From NCBI GenBank assembly GCA_963696525.1, contig CAVOKO010000003.1:1-64000 (forward strand): a stretch of 64,000 nt of DNA, written 5' to 3'. The translations under genes and the position numbers were made by a program. Positions 46,542 to 58,288 of this stretch are shown piece after piece. Position 1 is the first letter of the stretch. Every line of letters begins with the position of its first letter. The notes below the pieces were generated by a model. The model was given only the letters and a program-made list of their open reading frames with translations, was not told the origin of the DNA and did not search any database. This DNA comes from CAWBRT01 sp963696525. GTDB taxonomy: Bacteria > Acidobacteriota > Terriglobia > Terriglobales > Acidobacteriaceae.

Positions 46542-47333
46542 TCAGTGGTGCTCAGGCGCTGCGGGCTCTGATTTCTCTCCCGGCTTGGCGCTCGCCGGCG
46601 CTGCGGGTTCCTCGGCATTTTGGGGCAGGTATTGCACGATCACCGAAACCCTGCGATTCGAGGAGTCGAACGGCGCGTCGGTTTTGCGTAGTCTCTGGTC
46701 GGCAAAGCCTCGCACCTGTGAAATCTGGTTGGGGGCGAGGCCGTCTTCCTGCATCAGGTGGCGCGCCGCATTGGCGCGGTCGGCGGAAAGCTCCCAATTC
46801 CCGTATGCCACTCCATCGGCGAAGGGTTTCGAGTCGGTGTGGCCTTCGATCGAGATCTTGTTCGGCAGCTTGCCCAATTCCTGGGCAAGCGTTTGCAATA
46901 GTTCCTTGCACTTCGGGGTCGGATGGGAGCTACCGCTTTCAAAAAACGTACCAACGTCGGACTCCAGCAACTCTATCCGGAGCCCTTCCGCAGTTACCGT
47001 CATATCGATTTGTTGCTTCAGTTTCTCCAGTTCGACGGCGCGGCGGATTGCGCTTTCCAACTGCTCCTTCAGCTTGGACATATCCTGCTTGGCGAGGGTG
47101 AAATTTTCTCCTGCGCCGGTCAGGTTCGACCCGGCTTTGGAGGCGGTTCCTTTTGGATCGCGGAAGTAGCCGCCCACCGCGTCCTTAATCGGCTTGCTGG
47201 AGTTCACCAGCCACAGCACGATGAACAGGGCCATCATGGCGGTGACAAAATCGGCGTAAGCCACCTTCCACGCGCCACCGTGATGGCCGGCGTGAGCAGC
47301 CTTGCGCTTGATGACGATTGGCTGGCCGGCCAT
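46542..47333 (-). CDS. motB: Flagellar motor stator protein MotB
   Basis: The 263-residue protein has one N-terminal helix (VAYADFVTAMMALFIVLWLVNS) containing the proton-carrying Asp, a linker with predicted helix (KLKEQLESAIRRAVELEKLKQQ) and an OmpA-type peptidoglycan-binding domain (ISIEGHTDSKPF ... NWELSADRANAARHLM ... DSSNRRVSVIVQ). Its ATG immediately follows the motA stop (TAAATG). A Pro/Ala/Glu tail ends the protein. No other flagellar genes are in the window. Confidence 0.9.
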   Translation of the reverse strand: MAGQPIVIKRKAAHAGHHGGAWKVAYADFVTAMMALFIVLWLVNSSKPIKDAVGGYFRDPKGTASKAGSNLTGAGENFTLAKQDMSKLKEQLESAIRRAVELEKLKQQIDMTVTAEGLRIELLESDVGTFFESGSSHPTPKCKELLQTLAQELGKLPNKISIEGHTDSKPFADGVAYGNWELSADRANAARHLMQEDGLAPNQISQVRGFADQRLRKTDAPFDSSNRRVSVIVQYLPQNAEEPAAPASAKPGEKSEPAAPEHH

Positions 47334-48248
47334 TTATACTCCAGCCTCGGCCGCGGGCTCAGCCTGGGGCTCGGCCTCGACGGCGCCGGCGACTTGCGAG
47401 GTGCCCCGGCATGCCTCTTCGGCCTGTAAAAACGTAGGCCGCAAATGACCGGGAATCGCACGCCGTCCGATTTCCACGGCCAGAATGGGAGCATTGCCTT
47501 TGATGAATGAGATCATCACTACCCGCAGCACGTGGCAATAAGCGCGTTCGTCCTCGGCCAGCTTCCCCATGCCCGTCGCCACCGGCCCCACGAATCCGTA
47601 GCAAAGCAGAACCCCAAGAAAGGTTCCGACCAGGGCCGCGGCGACTTTGTGTCCAACCTCTTCCGGTGGACCGCCGATCGCGCCCATCGTAATCACCACC
47701 CCGAGCACGGCGGCCACGATGCCCAGTCCCGGCAAGGCGTCGGCCATGGTGGAAAGCGCGGCAACCGGCTCACTAGCATCGTGATGCATGATGTCCATGT
47801 CCACTTCCATCATCTGGTCGAGGTCAAACGGCTCGATGCCGCCGGAAATAGCCATGCGCATGGTGTCGCACACGAAGTTGCGCAGGTGGTGACTCTTCAT
47901 GAAGGCGGGGTATTGCGAGAAAATTTTACTCTGCGCCGGGTCCTCGATATCCGGCTCGACCGCGGGCAGCCCTTCACGGCGCGCCTTGTTGAGCACTTCA
48001 AACATCATCTTCAGGGTATCAAGATAGCGCTGCTTGGTGAATTTTGATCCGGTAAATACGCCCATCAGCCCGCCCACCAGGTTTTTCAGGACGTGCAAAG
48101 GGTTGGCGATCAGGACGGTTCCAATCGACGCGCCCCCAATAATGATCAGTTCGGCCGGCTGCATGAGGACCAGGAGATGCCCGTGCTCCATCAGGTAACC
48201 CCCGACAATAGCACCGATCACCAAGACAATTCCGATAATCGCAAACAT
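47334..48248 (-). CDS. motA: Flagellar motor stator protein MotA
   Basis: The 304-residue stator subunit shows two N-terminal helices (FAIIGIVLVIGAIVGGYLMEHG, AELIIIGGASIGTVLI), a long cytoplasmic loop with AMISGGIEPFDLDQMMEVDM-type sequence, and the last helices ALPGLGIVAAVLGVVITMG and ALVGTFLGVLLCYGFV. It pairs with MotB to drive rotation with protons. A ribosome site (AAGGAG) lies 11 bases before the ATG. The tail is Glu/Ala-rich. motA is the first gene of the pair. Confidence 0.9.
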   Translation of the reverse strand: MFAIIGIVLVIGAIVGGYLMEHGHLLVLMQPAELIIIGGASIGTVLIANPLHVLKNLVGGLMGVFTGSKFTKQRYLDTLKMMFEVLNKARREGLPAVEPDIEDPAQSKIFSQYPAFMKSHHLRNFVCDTMRMAISGGIEPFDLDQMMEVDMDIMHHDASEPVAALSTMADALPGLGIVAAVLGVVITMGAIGGPPEEVGHKVAAALVGTFLGVLLCYGFVGPVATGMGKLAEDERAYCHVLRVVMISFIKGNAPILAVEIGRRAIPGHLRPTFLQAEEACRGTSQVAGAVEAEPQAEPAAEAGV

Positions 48249-48629
48249 TTGAGCGACAGCTCCTTACCAAGCCCGGCGGGCTTCGCTCTCGCGAAGGCAC
48301 GCGGTTCATACAAAACGGTCACCAGAAAATCCATATCAGCGACAGCAGTAGCTAAGTGGCGGACTGCTCGCTGGAGTAAATATCGGCTGCTGATGACATC
48401 GTCTTGACCCGGCTCCGGATTGGCGGCAATATGCGCGGAAAAGGCGGTGTGTGCCATCCAACGTCGTCTATCTGTAGGGCGGGATACCTGCTTAAGGTAA
48501 TATCGACGGTTGGCATCATCAACGGCGGATGGCAGTTTGTCAGGTTCTTCAATCCAGATTTCTGTTCAAAACATCCGTTCTCTTCTTTCCACGCTACTAT
48601 AGAATGACCATTGCCCAGGGATAAAAACT
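48249..48629. other. Intergenic region between motA and the PilZ gene
   Basis: About 380 bases of divergent promoter space. No gene, RNA or repeat is evident; I could not point to a sigma28-like motility promoter. Confidence 0.4.
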
Positions 48630-48995
48630 ATGCCGGACTCTTCGAATCCGCCAACCAACGGGCCATGGCCAATACAGCGTCGTTGGGTGCGAGTACCCCT
48701 CAATGTACGGGTACGGCTGCGGTACGAGCGAGAAGAGACACAACAGCAATGCCATTGCCGGAGTTTTGACATCTCTGAAGGAGGCATCGGCCTGATGTCC
48801 CCTTACGAACTCGAACCCGATCAGGTGGTAGACCTTGAATTCTCATTGCCCGAAATGATGGCACCTCTCAAATTGCGAGCGGTGACCCGCAGCAAAGTCG
48901 GCTTTCGCTTGGGTTGCGAATTCATTTTGCCAACTGACAAACAGATAGCAGCCATTGCCAGTTACGGGAACACTACTCTAGTCAGTTGTCGATAA
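48630..48995 (+). CDS. Single-domain PilZ protein
   Basis: A 121-residue PilZ domain: RRWVRVPLNVRVRLRYE supplies the arginine loop and DISEGGIGLMSP the (D/N)xSxxG motif, so cyclic di-GMP binding is plausible. AVTRSKVGFRLGCEFI completes the beta barrel. Its position next to motA/motB, on the opposite strand, suggests a role in motility control, but this is an inference from location only. Confidence 0.8.
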   Translation: MPDSSNPPTNGPWPIQRRWVRVPLNVRVRLRYEREETQQQCHCRSFDISEGGIGLMSPYELEPDQVVDLEFSLPEMMAPLKLRAVTRSKVGFRLGCEFILPTDKQIAAIASYGNTTLVSCR

Positions 48996-49130
48996 TAGAC
49001 AATCTCTCACAAGTGATTCCGAAACGGGAACCGCCGCCGCTGGCGGATGAAAAGGCTACTTCGTGATCGCAATTTCGCTGGCCGGCTGGCTAACCACCCC
49101 AGCGAGCGGTGCTTGCCGGGTGCCCCGAGA

Positions 49131-50819
<1,689 letters not shown>

Positions 50820-50868
50820 ACTCACCTCTTTGGACTTCAGAGTGCCGGCACAACTGATTTTTTGATGG

Positions 50869-50962
50869 CCACGTCCGCCCTCGGTTGGCGAACGTGGAGC
50901 TCGAAGAAGCTAATCGTTTTGGGGTGGCCCAGCTTTGCCTACGGTTGGCAAACGCGGGGCCA
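50869..50962. repeat. Pair of related hairpins in a 315-bp gene-free gap
   Basis: Hairpin 1 (50869-50897): CCACGT / ACGTGG with inner GCC / GGC and loop CTCGGTT. Hairpin 2 (50925-50962): TGGCCC / GGGCCA with inner TTTGCC / GGCAAA and loop TACGGTT. The loops are alike and the stems differ by paired changes. The rest of the gap (50820-51134) holds no gene. Confidence 0.6.
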
Positions 50963-51134
50963 TTGGTGACAGGAATAATGCGTACTTTGGCTCCCGGAGT
51001 CAAGACCAATCACAATTCGGTAGTAGGTCAGTTTCGAGTTACCGACTTTCATCCAGAGCCGACTCCGCACCGATGACCAACACGTCGACGACCAATTCGA
51101 CGCGACCTCAGTGAAGTATTCCACCCGGCCTGCG

Positions 51135-51944
51135 TCAAAAATGATCGACAACCACGACTTTGCTTAGCTGGACCGCCTTCACGCCGGGTAGCGAACGCGC
51201 AATCCGAGTGATCTCCTTGGCCTGAACTGCACTTTGGATCTCCCCTTTGAACGATACTGATCCCGCGAGGGCAGTGACCTCCAATTCGAGATCCGAGGTA
51301 GAGGGATCAAGGGCCAAACTGGCTCGAATGAGGCTAGCCAAAGCCAAATCGTTCAGTGCTCGCTTGCATTCGGGCGTGAACTCAAACCGCGGTTGTTTCA
51401 GCGCCGAACAGATAATTTCACCGGCATCTCCAATGCTCATGTGTTCAAGGTTGAGCAGCATGTCATACAGGGACGGATCCCCCCAATCCACTCCGTAGAG
51501 AAACTGGGTCCACTTGCGCCGGTCGCGGTCCATTTTCTCTATATGGGCAATAGCTTCCCTGTCGCTGTAATTTAGCTGTTTCCTCACCATGTTGATCCGG
51601 AACTCCAGAGGAGCGATGATCCGGGTACGTAGGACGTTGGGTACACCTCTGAGCAACAAATGGCCCGCGAGACCGTGGTAAATTGCGTTCCCATTCCCCA
51701 CTTCCGCCGTGAGTGCCGCCTGAATCAGGGCGAGGTACCTGTACTGGGTATGCCCGGACTGTCCAAGGAAGGTCGGCGGTTTCTCGATGGCCAGCCGGAG
51801 GTTATCCTGTGAAACGCCCGATGCGGCAGCTCTCTCGACGATGCGGTCTCGATCGATGCACTTGTAGTCAAGTTTCTGGGCCAGGTACTCTGCTAACATC
51901 TTGCCACCACTAAACGTACCTCTCGAAATCGTGATGATGGACAT
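51135..51944 (-). CDS. Cytidylate-kinase-like protein with C-terminal BON domain
   Basis: Start at ATG 51944 after AGAGGAG. Residues 1-195 match the cytidylate-kinase-like family: P-loop ISRGTFSGGKMLAEYLAQKL, DRDRIVERAA, AIYHGLAGHLLLRGVPNVLRTRIIAP and YDMLLNLEHMS. The P-loop reads SGGK rather than the GSGKS of true Cmk, and substrate residues cannot be verified. Residues 205-269 look like a BON domain (ALNDLALASLIRASL ... LEVTALAGSVSFKG ... IARSLPGVKAVQ), normally a membrane-binding module. Cellular role unknown. Confidence 0.7.
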   Translation of the reverse strand: MSIITISRGTFSGGKMLAEYLAQKLDYKCIDRDRIVERAAASGVSQDNLRLAIEKPPTFLGQSGHTQYRYLALIQAALTAEVGNGNAIYHGLAGHLLLRGVPNVLRTRIIAPLEFRINMVRKQLNYSDREAIAHIEKMDRDRRKWTQFLYGVDWGDPSLYDMLLNLEHMSIGDAGEIICSALKQPRFEFTPECKRALNDLALASLIRASLALDPSTSDLELEVTALAGSVSFKGEIQSAVQAKEITRIARSLPGVKAVQLSKVVVVDHF

Positions 51945-52378
51945 TGCGCTCCTCTGTACCGCTTGCATCCGGCAAACGTGAATATAGCTCTTGCTATTTC
52001 TCTTCGCCTTCAGACGGAATCTTCTTCGGGCTTCAGAAACGGCAACGATTGTATACCCATCCCGCCCGTTCGCAACCTTGTGAACTGACATTCATATGGA
52101 GCGCCCCCGACGATCTGCGATCTGCGATCCGCGCCGGCACATCCCGAAATTGCCCCAGATCGGGTCGCGCAGGCGCTCGGCGTTGGTGCGCCAAAGTCGG
52201 ATTCTGACTCATACCCGAAAGTCCCTGCAGAGAAGTTGTAGCGATTGGATCATCGGATTCGATTCCGGTAGGATCAGGGGCCATTGGGAAACTGACCTGC
52301 CACTCACAATTCGGTAGCCACATCCCTGGTGGTGCTATTCTCGTAGCGATACTCGCCCGAGAAGGCGCGGAGGGTTGG
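51945..52378. other. Intergenic region between divergent genes
   Basis: About 430 bases. The only structure noted is a short tandem run GATCTGCGATCTGCGATCCGC at 52112-52132. Promoters for the kinase-like gene and the acid-sugar kinase operon must lie here. No gene accepted. Confidence 0.4.
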
Positions 52379-53644
52379 ATGCCGTCACCTTGGCTTATTA
52401 TTGCCGATGACTTGACCGGCGCTGCCGATTGCGCCATCGCTTTCGCAAAATGCGGTCTGGAGTCGGTCGTCGCCTGGGAAAAACACCGCGATGCCGGTGC
52501 TGTGCAGGTGCTCTCGGTTGACGCCGCTACCCGCCGCCTGCCGCCGGCGCAGGCAGCCAAGCTGCAGGTCGAGGTGTTGGCCACCCATTACCGCCCAGGG
52601 TTGCGCCTCTATAAGAAGATCGATTCGACCGTCAGAGGCCAGCCAGCGGCCGAGTTGGCGGGTCTTTTGGCTTATGCGCCCGCCCAGTCCGAGGGCCGAC
52701 CGCGGCTCGCCATTGTGGCGCCCGCTTTCCCCGGCACCGGTCGCATCACCGTCAACGGCAGCATCGTGGTGCAGGGAGTTCCGCTGGAACAGACCCCTTT
52801 GTGGGCGCGCGATCACACCTACGCCAGCGCCAACCTGGTGGAGATTCTGGGCAGCGCCGGACTGAGCGCTGAAGTTCTGCCGCTCGATGTTACTGGTCAT
52901 GATCCGAAGGACATCGGTCATGACCCGGAAAAGGTTCTGGCTCGCCTGACCAGCGCTCGCTCGCGCGGCTTGGCGGCTGTCGTCTGTGACGCCAAAAGCG
53001 AAGCGGACCTGGCGGCGGTAGCGACCGGTTCGTTACCCATGGCGGACGAAGTGATCTGGGTCGGTTCGGCCGGATTAGCCGCCGCACTGGCCACGGTCGA
53101 GACCGGCTCGGCGCAGATGGCGCAGACGCCGCCTCTCATGTCCGGGCAAAAGAACGTGCTGATTGTGGTCGGCACGCTCGCCGAAGCCTCGCGTTTGCAG
53201 GCCAAGACTCTGGTCGGGACGGGGCTGGTGCGTCACCTGGTGATTTCTCCCGAAGCGCTTTTTGCCGGCCCTTGCTCACCGGCCTGGCAACAGGCGTCCC
53301 AAGAGCTTGCCCGACACTTCGCGGCGCACCAAGATGTCCTGTTAGAACTTGAGCAGGCGGCGAATCCCGATCTATCGCGCGGCGCCGTGCTCTCGGAACG
53401 GCTGGCCGAATTTGTCGAAAGCGCCGGCAATTCCTTTGCCGGGCTGATCGCCACCGGCGGCGACACGGTCTACGCGCTGCTGTCGAAGTTGAGGGTTCAC
53501 AGCATCCGTCTGCACGATGAAGTCGAGCCGGGTGTACCCCTGGGAATCACCATCGGCGCCGTATCGATTCCGGTCGTCACCAAAGCCGGAGCTTTCGGCG
53601 ATGCTCACAGTTTGCGACGCAGCCTGGAGCGGCTGCACCGCTAG
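52379..53644 (+). CDS. Four-carbon acid sugar kinase (DUF1537 family)
   Basis: A 421-residue kinase. The N-terminal domain starts IIADDLTGAADCAIAFAKCG and contains KKIDSTVRGQPAAEL; the C-terminal nucleotide-binding domain contains LIATGGDTVYALLSKL and EPGVPLGITIGAVSIPVVTKAGAFGD. These are hallmarks of OtnK/DtnK/LtnK-type kinases that phosphorylate four-carbon aldonic acids (threonate, erythronate). GGAGGG precedes the ATG. The pdxA-like gene follows after 17 bases; in characterised systems the pair forms the core of threonate/erythronate catabolism. Confidence 0.85.
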   Translation: MPSPWLIIADDLTGAADCAIAFAKCGLESVVAWEKHRDAGAVQVLSVDAATRRLPPAQAAKLQVEVLATHYRPGLRLYKKIDSTVRGQPAAELAGLLAYAPAQSEGRPRLAIVAPAFPGTGRITVNGSIVVQGVPLEQTPLWARDHTYASANLVEILGSAGLSAEVLPLDVTGHDPKDIGHDPEKVLARLTSARSRGLAAVVCDAKSEADLAAVATGSLPMADEVIWVGSAGLAAALATVETGSAQMAQTPPLMSGQKNVLIVVGTLAEASRLQAKTLVGTGLVRHLVISPEALFAGPCSPAWQQASQELARHFAAHQDVLLELEQAANPDLSRGAVLSERLAEFVESAGNSFAGLIATGGDTVYALLSKLRVHSIRLHDEVEPGVPLGITIGAVSIPVVTKAGAFGDAHSLRRSLERLHR

Positions 53645-53661
53645 GATCAAAGATCAACTTT

Positions 53662-54678
53662 ATGTCACGTCCAATCATTGCAATTACGATGGGCGATCCC
53701 GCCGGGGTCGGACCCGAAATCATCATGAAGAGCCTGGCCCACGCGGACCTGTTTGAGCGCTGCCGTCCTCTGGTCATTGGCGATGCCGCGCGCCTGCGCC
53801 AAGCCGGCAAAATCGTTGGCGTCACGCTCGCCATCCATGCGGTGGCAAAACCCGCCGAGGGCAAGTACACGCCTGGCACGGCGGACGTGATCGACATCGC
53901 CGTGGTGCCGCCCGATCTTGCTTTTGGAAAATTGTCGGCTGCCGGCGGAGAAGCCGCCTACCGTTTTATCGAATGCGCCGCCAAGCTGGCCATGGCCGGA
54001 GAGGCGGACGCCATCTGCACCGCGCCGCTCAACAAGGAAGCCTTGCACATGGCGGGACACATCTTCCCCGGACACACTGAGATGTTGGCGTATCTCACCG
54101 GCACCAAAGAAGTCAGCATGTTGCTGGTGGCGCCCAAGCTTCGGGTCATACATGTGACTACGCATACCGGTCTGATCGATGCCATCGCCAAGATCAATCC
54201 CGGTCTGGTGGAGCGCACCATCGAGCGGGCACAGGATACCTTGGTGAAAGCCGGCATCAAGCAGCCGCGCATCGGCGTCTGCGCCATCAATCCGCACGCC
54301 GGCGAGCATGGCCTCTTCGGACACGGGGAAGAGGAAGAGAAGATCGAACCGGCAATTCGCCGATGCCTGGAGCGCGGATGGCAAGTGGAAGGCCCTTTGC
54401 CGGCCGATACGCTTTTCTTCCGGGCGGCGCGCGGAGACTTCGATTGCGTCGTCGCCATGTATCACGATCAGGGTCACGGACCGATCAAGGTGCTGGGCAT
54501 CGAGGCCGGCGTCAACATCACGGTCGGACTGCCCGTGGTTCGCACCTCCGTCGATCACGGCACCGCATTCGACATCGCGGGCACCGGTAAAGCCGACGAG
54601 CGCAGTATGCTGGAGGCGCTGCGGCAGGCCATCGACCTCGCACCCAAAGAGCGCCCCGAACTGGCAAGTAGGAATTGA
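53662..54678 (+). CDS. pdxA2: PdxA-family 4-phospho-hydroxyacid dehydrogenase
   Basis: The 338-residue protein has ITMGDPAGVGPEIIMKSL at the N-terminus, TAPLNKEALHMAGHIFPGHTEML, VTTHTGLIDAI, NPHAGEHGLFGHGEEE, MYHDQGHGPIKVLG (metal-binding His) and a C-terminal SVDHGTAFDIAGTGKADERSM. PdxA makes pyridoxine precursors; PdxA2 paralogues oxidise and decarboxylate 4-phosphothreonate/erythronate to dihydroxyacetone phosphate. The adjacent DUF1537 kinase favours the catabolic role, though a dual or biosynthetic role cannot be excluded from this window. Confidence 0.85.
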   Translation: MSRPIIAITMGDPAGVGPEIIMKSLAHADLFERCRPLVIGDAARLRQAGKIVGVTLAIHAVAKPAEGKYTPGTADVIDIAVVPPDLAFGKLSAAGGEAAYRFIECAAKLAMAGEADAICTAPLNKEALHMAGHIFPGHTEMLAYLTGTKEVSMLLVAPKLRVIHVTTHTGLIDAIAKINPGLVERTIERAQDTLVKAGIKQPRIGVCAINPHAGEHGLFGHGEEEEKIEPAIRRCLERGWQVEGPLPADTLFFRAARGDFDCVVAMYHDQGHGPIKVLGIEAGVNITVGLPVVRTSVDHGTAFDIAGTGKADERSMLEALRQAIDLAPKERPELASRN

Positions 54679-54799
54679 GCAGGCCCCGCTTGAATCGAAG
54701 CCTTTGCCGCAAAAAATCAGAATTTGTGGCTACAAGGCGGATACACAGTATTTGGGAATTTTGGTATGTAAATGGAAATTAAGCTACTTACAGGAAGGC

Positions 54800-54874
54800 T
54801 GGTAGCGCTACCGGGAATCGAACCCGGGTTTGAAGATTGAGAATCTTCCGTCCTAACCCCTAGACGATAGCGCC
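54800..54874 (-). tRNA. tRNA-Glu (anticodon CTC)
   Basis: On the minus strand the 75-base sequence starts GGCGCTATCG and ends TAGCGCT-A-CCA, with the CCA encoded. The anticodon stem GAAGA/TCTTC encloses TTCTCAA (anticodon CTC), and the T arm CCGGG-TTCGATT-CCCGG is perfect. The first acceptor pair would be G-U. CTC decodes GAG. Confidence 0.92.
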
Positions 54875-55133
54875 GTTCACCACGCCAGCATCATAGTAGC
54901 AAAACTGCAACTCAGCGCCAAGCCATCAGACGGTGGTTCCCTGCCCAGGCGCTGGTCAACCTCCTCCAGAGCTTCTTGCCCTTTTCCAAACTCTTCATCT
55001 CACGGAAGCCAATCCCGTTGCGCATCCAAGTTCGACAGATTCCGCTGGCTGCATTTCGACGAGGGCCGGCATCGTAGAAATTCACCAGCATGCTCCAGCA
55101 CTATCCCAACAATCTTGAAGGCAGTGCTAAAAA

Positions 55134-58100
55134 ATGAACACTGCCAAGCGGCAAGCCACCAATCGACACTCCGTCAACGATCAGCTGCTCTGGTTGTTTT
55201 TTTTCGCGGGCCTGTTTATCGCAGGCGCGGTGTCACCGGCTCGCGGGCAAGATCATGCGCCGCCGCTCTCGCCCACCCAGGGGATCGGCTCTTACGAAAG
55301 CCAGCCGGTTTCCGCGGTCGAAGTCGTCGGCCAACCGGACATCGCGACGTCTCAGCTTGAACCACTGATTCAGCAAAAGGCCGGGCAGCCGTTTTCGCAG
55401 CAGCAGATCGAAGCCAGCATTTCCGCTCTAAAGAAAGAAGGCAAATTCCAGGATGTGCAACTCCAGGTGCTACCCGCGGCCAGCGGCGTGCGGGTGCGCT
55501 TTGTGCTGCAACCCGCGCTTTATTTCGGAGTCTACGAATTTCCGGGAGCGACTCGCTCTTTCGCCTATTCGCGCCTGCTCCAGATTTCCAACTACCAGAG
55601 CCAGGAACCCTATTCGGCGCTTGACCTAAGGCAGGCTGAAACGAACCTGACAAAATTCTTCCAGCAAGCTGGTTTTTTTCAGGCAACCGTACACACACAG
55701 CCACAACCCGATCCGGCACACGGCCTAGTCGACGTTGACTTCCAGACGGACCTGAAAAAGCGCGCGAAGATTGGCGAAATCAAACTCGAAGGAGTCTCGC
55801 CGGAAGAAACCACAAAACTCCAGAAGAGCTCGCGGACAGTCATGGCGCGGTTGCGTGGCGCCTACCTCAAGAACGGCACGGCCTACACTTACAAGAAGCT
55901 GCAAACGGCCACCAGTTATCTGCAACGGGAGCTCTCCCAGGACCGTCATCTCATGGCACAAGTAAAACTGGTGAGTGCAAACTACCATCCGGAGACTAAC
56001 CTCGCGGACGTCACTTTTCAGGTCACGCCCGGACCTGAGGCGAACTTAAAAATCACGGGCGCTCACCTCTGGAGTTGGACGCGGAAGAAGCTCATCCCGA
56101 TTTACCAGGAAAACTCGTTCAACAGTGAGCTGATCGATGAGGGTCAGCGCAATCTGACATCTTATTTCCAGTCGAAGGGCTACTTCGATGTGAAGGTAAC
56201 GACCGAAATCAACCGCCAGCCTAACGACATCAGCCTCGTATATCGCATCGATCAAGGGCCAAGGCACAAGGTCGAGAACATCACGGTTTCAGGCAACCAG
56301 CATTTTTCCGATAAAGATTTGCTCGCAAGCGCCGCCGTGAGCAAGGGCAGGCTGCTTGCGCACGGCAAGTACAGCACGCAACTGTTACGCCAGACGGCCA
56401 CCTCCATCACCAACCTTTATCGTGCCGCCGGCTATAGCCAGACGAAGGTCGTACCGCACGTTACCAAATCCGACGGGAATCTCATCATCGACCTGATCGT
56501 ACAAGAGGGGGTGCGCGATACCGTCGAAACTCTGCAATTGCAGGGCAACACGACCGTGCCGCTCGGTCAATTGGCGCCCAAAGGCCTTCAACTGGCGCCC
56601 GGCAAAGCCTACTCTCAGCAATTGCTGCGGCAGGATCGCAACAACATCATGGCCCGATATCTAACGCTTGGATATCTGACGGCAAACTTCCGCGCAACCG
56701 TCAAACCGGTCGATCACGATCTGCACCGGCTCGCCGTGACGTATGCAATCTATGAAGGCCCGAGAGTGGAAACCTCCCAGATCATCATCGTCGGACGGCA
56801 GCACACCAAACCGTCTCTCATCCGCAAAACCGCGGACATCAAGATCAACCGCCCACTCAGCCAGGAGGACTTGCTTTCCGCCGAATCGCGTCTTTACGCG
56901 CTCGATCCTTTCGACTGGGCGGAGGTCAACCTCCGCCGGCCAATCACTACGCAATCCAAGGAAGAGGTCACGGTTAAGGTGCACGAATCCAAGCGAAACA
57001 CGGTTACGATGGGTTTTGGTTTTGAAGTGATTAATCGCGGCGGCAGTCTGCCGAGCGGCACCGTGGCTGTGCCGGGGCTCCCGCCCATAGGTCTCCCTGC
57101 GAATTTTCAGACTAGCGAGAAGACGTTTTACGGCCCACGCGGCTCCATTGAATACACGCTCCACAATCTGCGTGGCATGGCCGAAAGCTTCACTGCCTCC
57201 GGGCTGGCCGGCCGCCTCGATCAACGCGGCTCGCTCACCTACAGGATGCCTCGCTTCCGGGGTAGCGGTTGGAACGCAAGCATCACCGGCTCCGGCGAGA
57301 ACAACTCGGAAAACCCGATCTTCAGCGCACAAACCGGGCAGGCCGGCCTGCAGTTTCGGAAGCCGCTCGAACGCCAAGCACACCAAGAACGTCATTCTCC
57401 GGTACGGTTTCCAGTACACATCGTTGAGCAGACTATTGATCCCTGGACTGGTGCCGCCGCAGGATCAGCGGTACCGCCTGTCCAACTTGGGAGCGGCCTA
57501 CACCCGCGACACGCGCGACAATTCACTGGACGCTCATCACGGCATCTATCAAAGCTTCGATGTCACGTTCAACAGCAGTGTGCTCGGCTCCAGCGCCGAC
57601 TACGCGCGTTTCGTCGGCCAAGTCTCGTATTACAAGCACCTGGGGCACAACGTCGTCTGGGCCAACAACATTCGGCTCGGACTTGAACAGCCATTCAACG
57701 GCAGCTTTGTGCCTCTGAGCGAACAATTTTTCACCGGAGGCGGCAGCACTCTTCGCGGATTCCCGCTCAACGGCGCCGGGCCGCAGCGTGAGCTTCCAGC
57801 TTGCGGCGATCCGTCAAATCCCGCGACCTGCGCAGAGATCACGGTTCCCTTCGGCGGCGATCAGTTGTTGCTGGTCAATACGGAATTTCGCATCCCGCTG
57901 CCCATCGATTTTCCGGCGCCGATCCACAAAAACCTGAGCCTTGCGATCTTTTACGATGGCGGCAATTCCTTTACCCAGATTGGCTTTCACCACATCGACT
58001 TCGGCAGATGTACAACCAACATCGTCGCCAATGGATCAACCTCCGCCGCGCCGGCGGCTGCGATCAGAAATTGTTTTACCAGCTCGGTCGGCGCCGGATT

Positions 58101-58212
58101 GCGCTACTCCACTCCCATCGGCCCGATACGCATCGATCTCGGTCACAACCTGAATGGGATACCTGGAATCCAATCCACCGAGATATTCATCACGCTAGGG
58201 CAAGCTTTTTAG
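55134..58212 (+). CDS. tamA: Outer-membrane assembly factor, BamA/TamA family (one frameshift)
   Basis: About 1,025 residues after repair. A signal peptide (LLWLFFFAGLFIAGAVSPARGQ) is followed by several POTRA-type repeats between residues 50 and 550, each with a GxxRxF-like pattern (VEVVGQPDIATSQLEPLI, ENITVSGNQHFSDKDLL, ETLQLQGNTTVPLGQL, SQIIIVGRQHTKPSLI). The last 400 residues form an Omp85 barrel with FFTGGGSTLRGF and a final beta strand ending in Phe. The frame breaks at AA 57370-57371; removing one A joins FRKPLDAKHTKNVILRYG. It precedes tamB by 76 bases, favouring the TamA role, although the POTRA number resembles BamA. Confidence 0.85.
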
Positions 58213-58288
58213 GAGAGTTCGCGGCCATGTACTCGCCTCTGTGCTGTGTCGAGCTTCATAAAGCGGACGCGACCGCGCGGGAGCGGCA

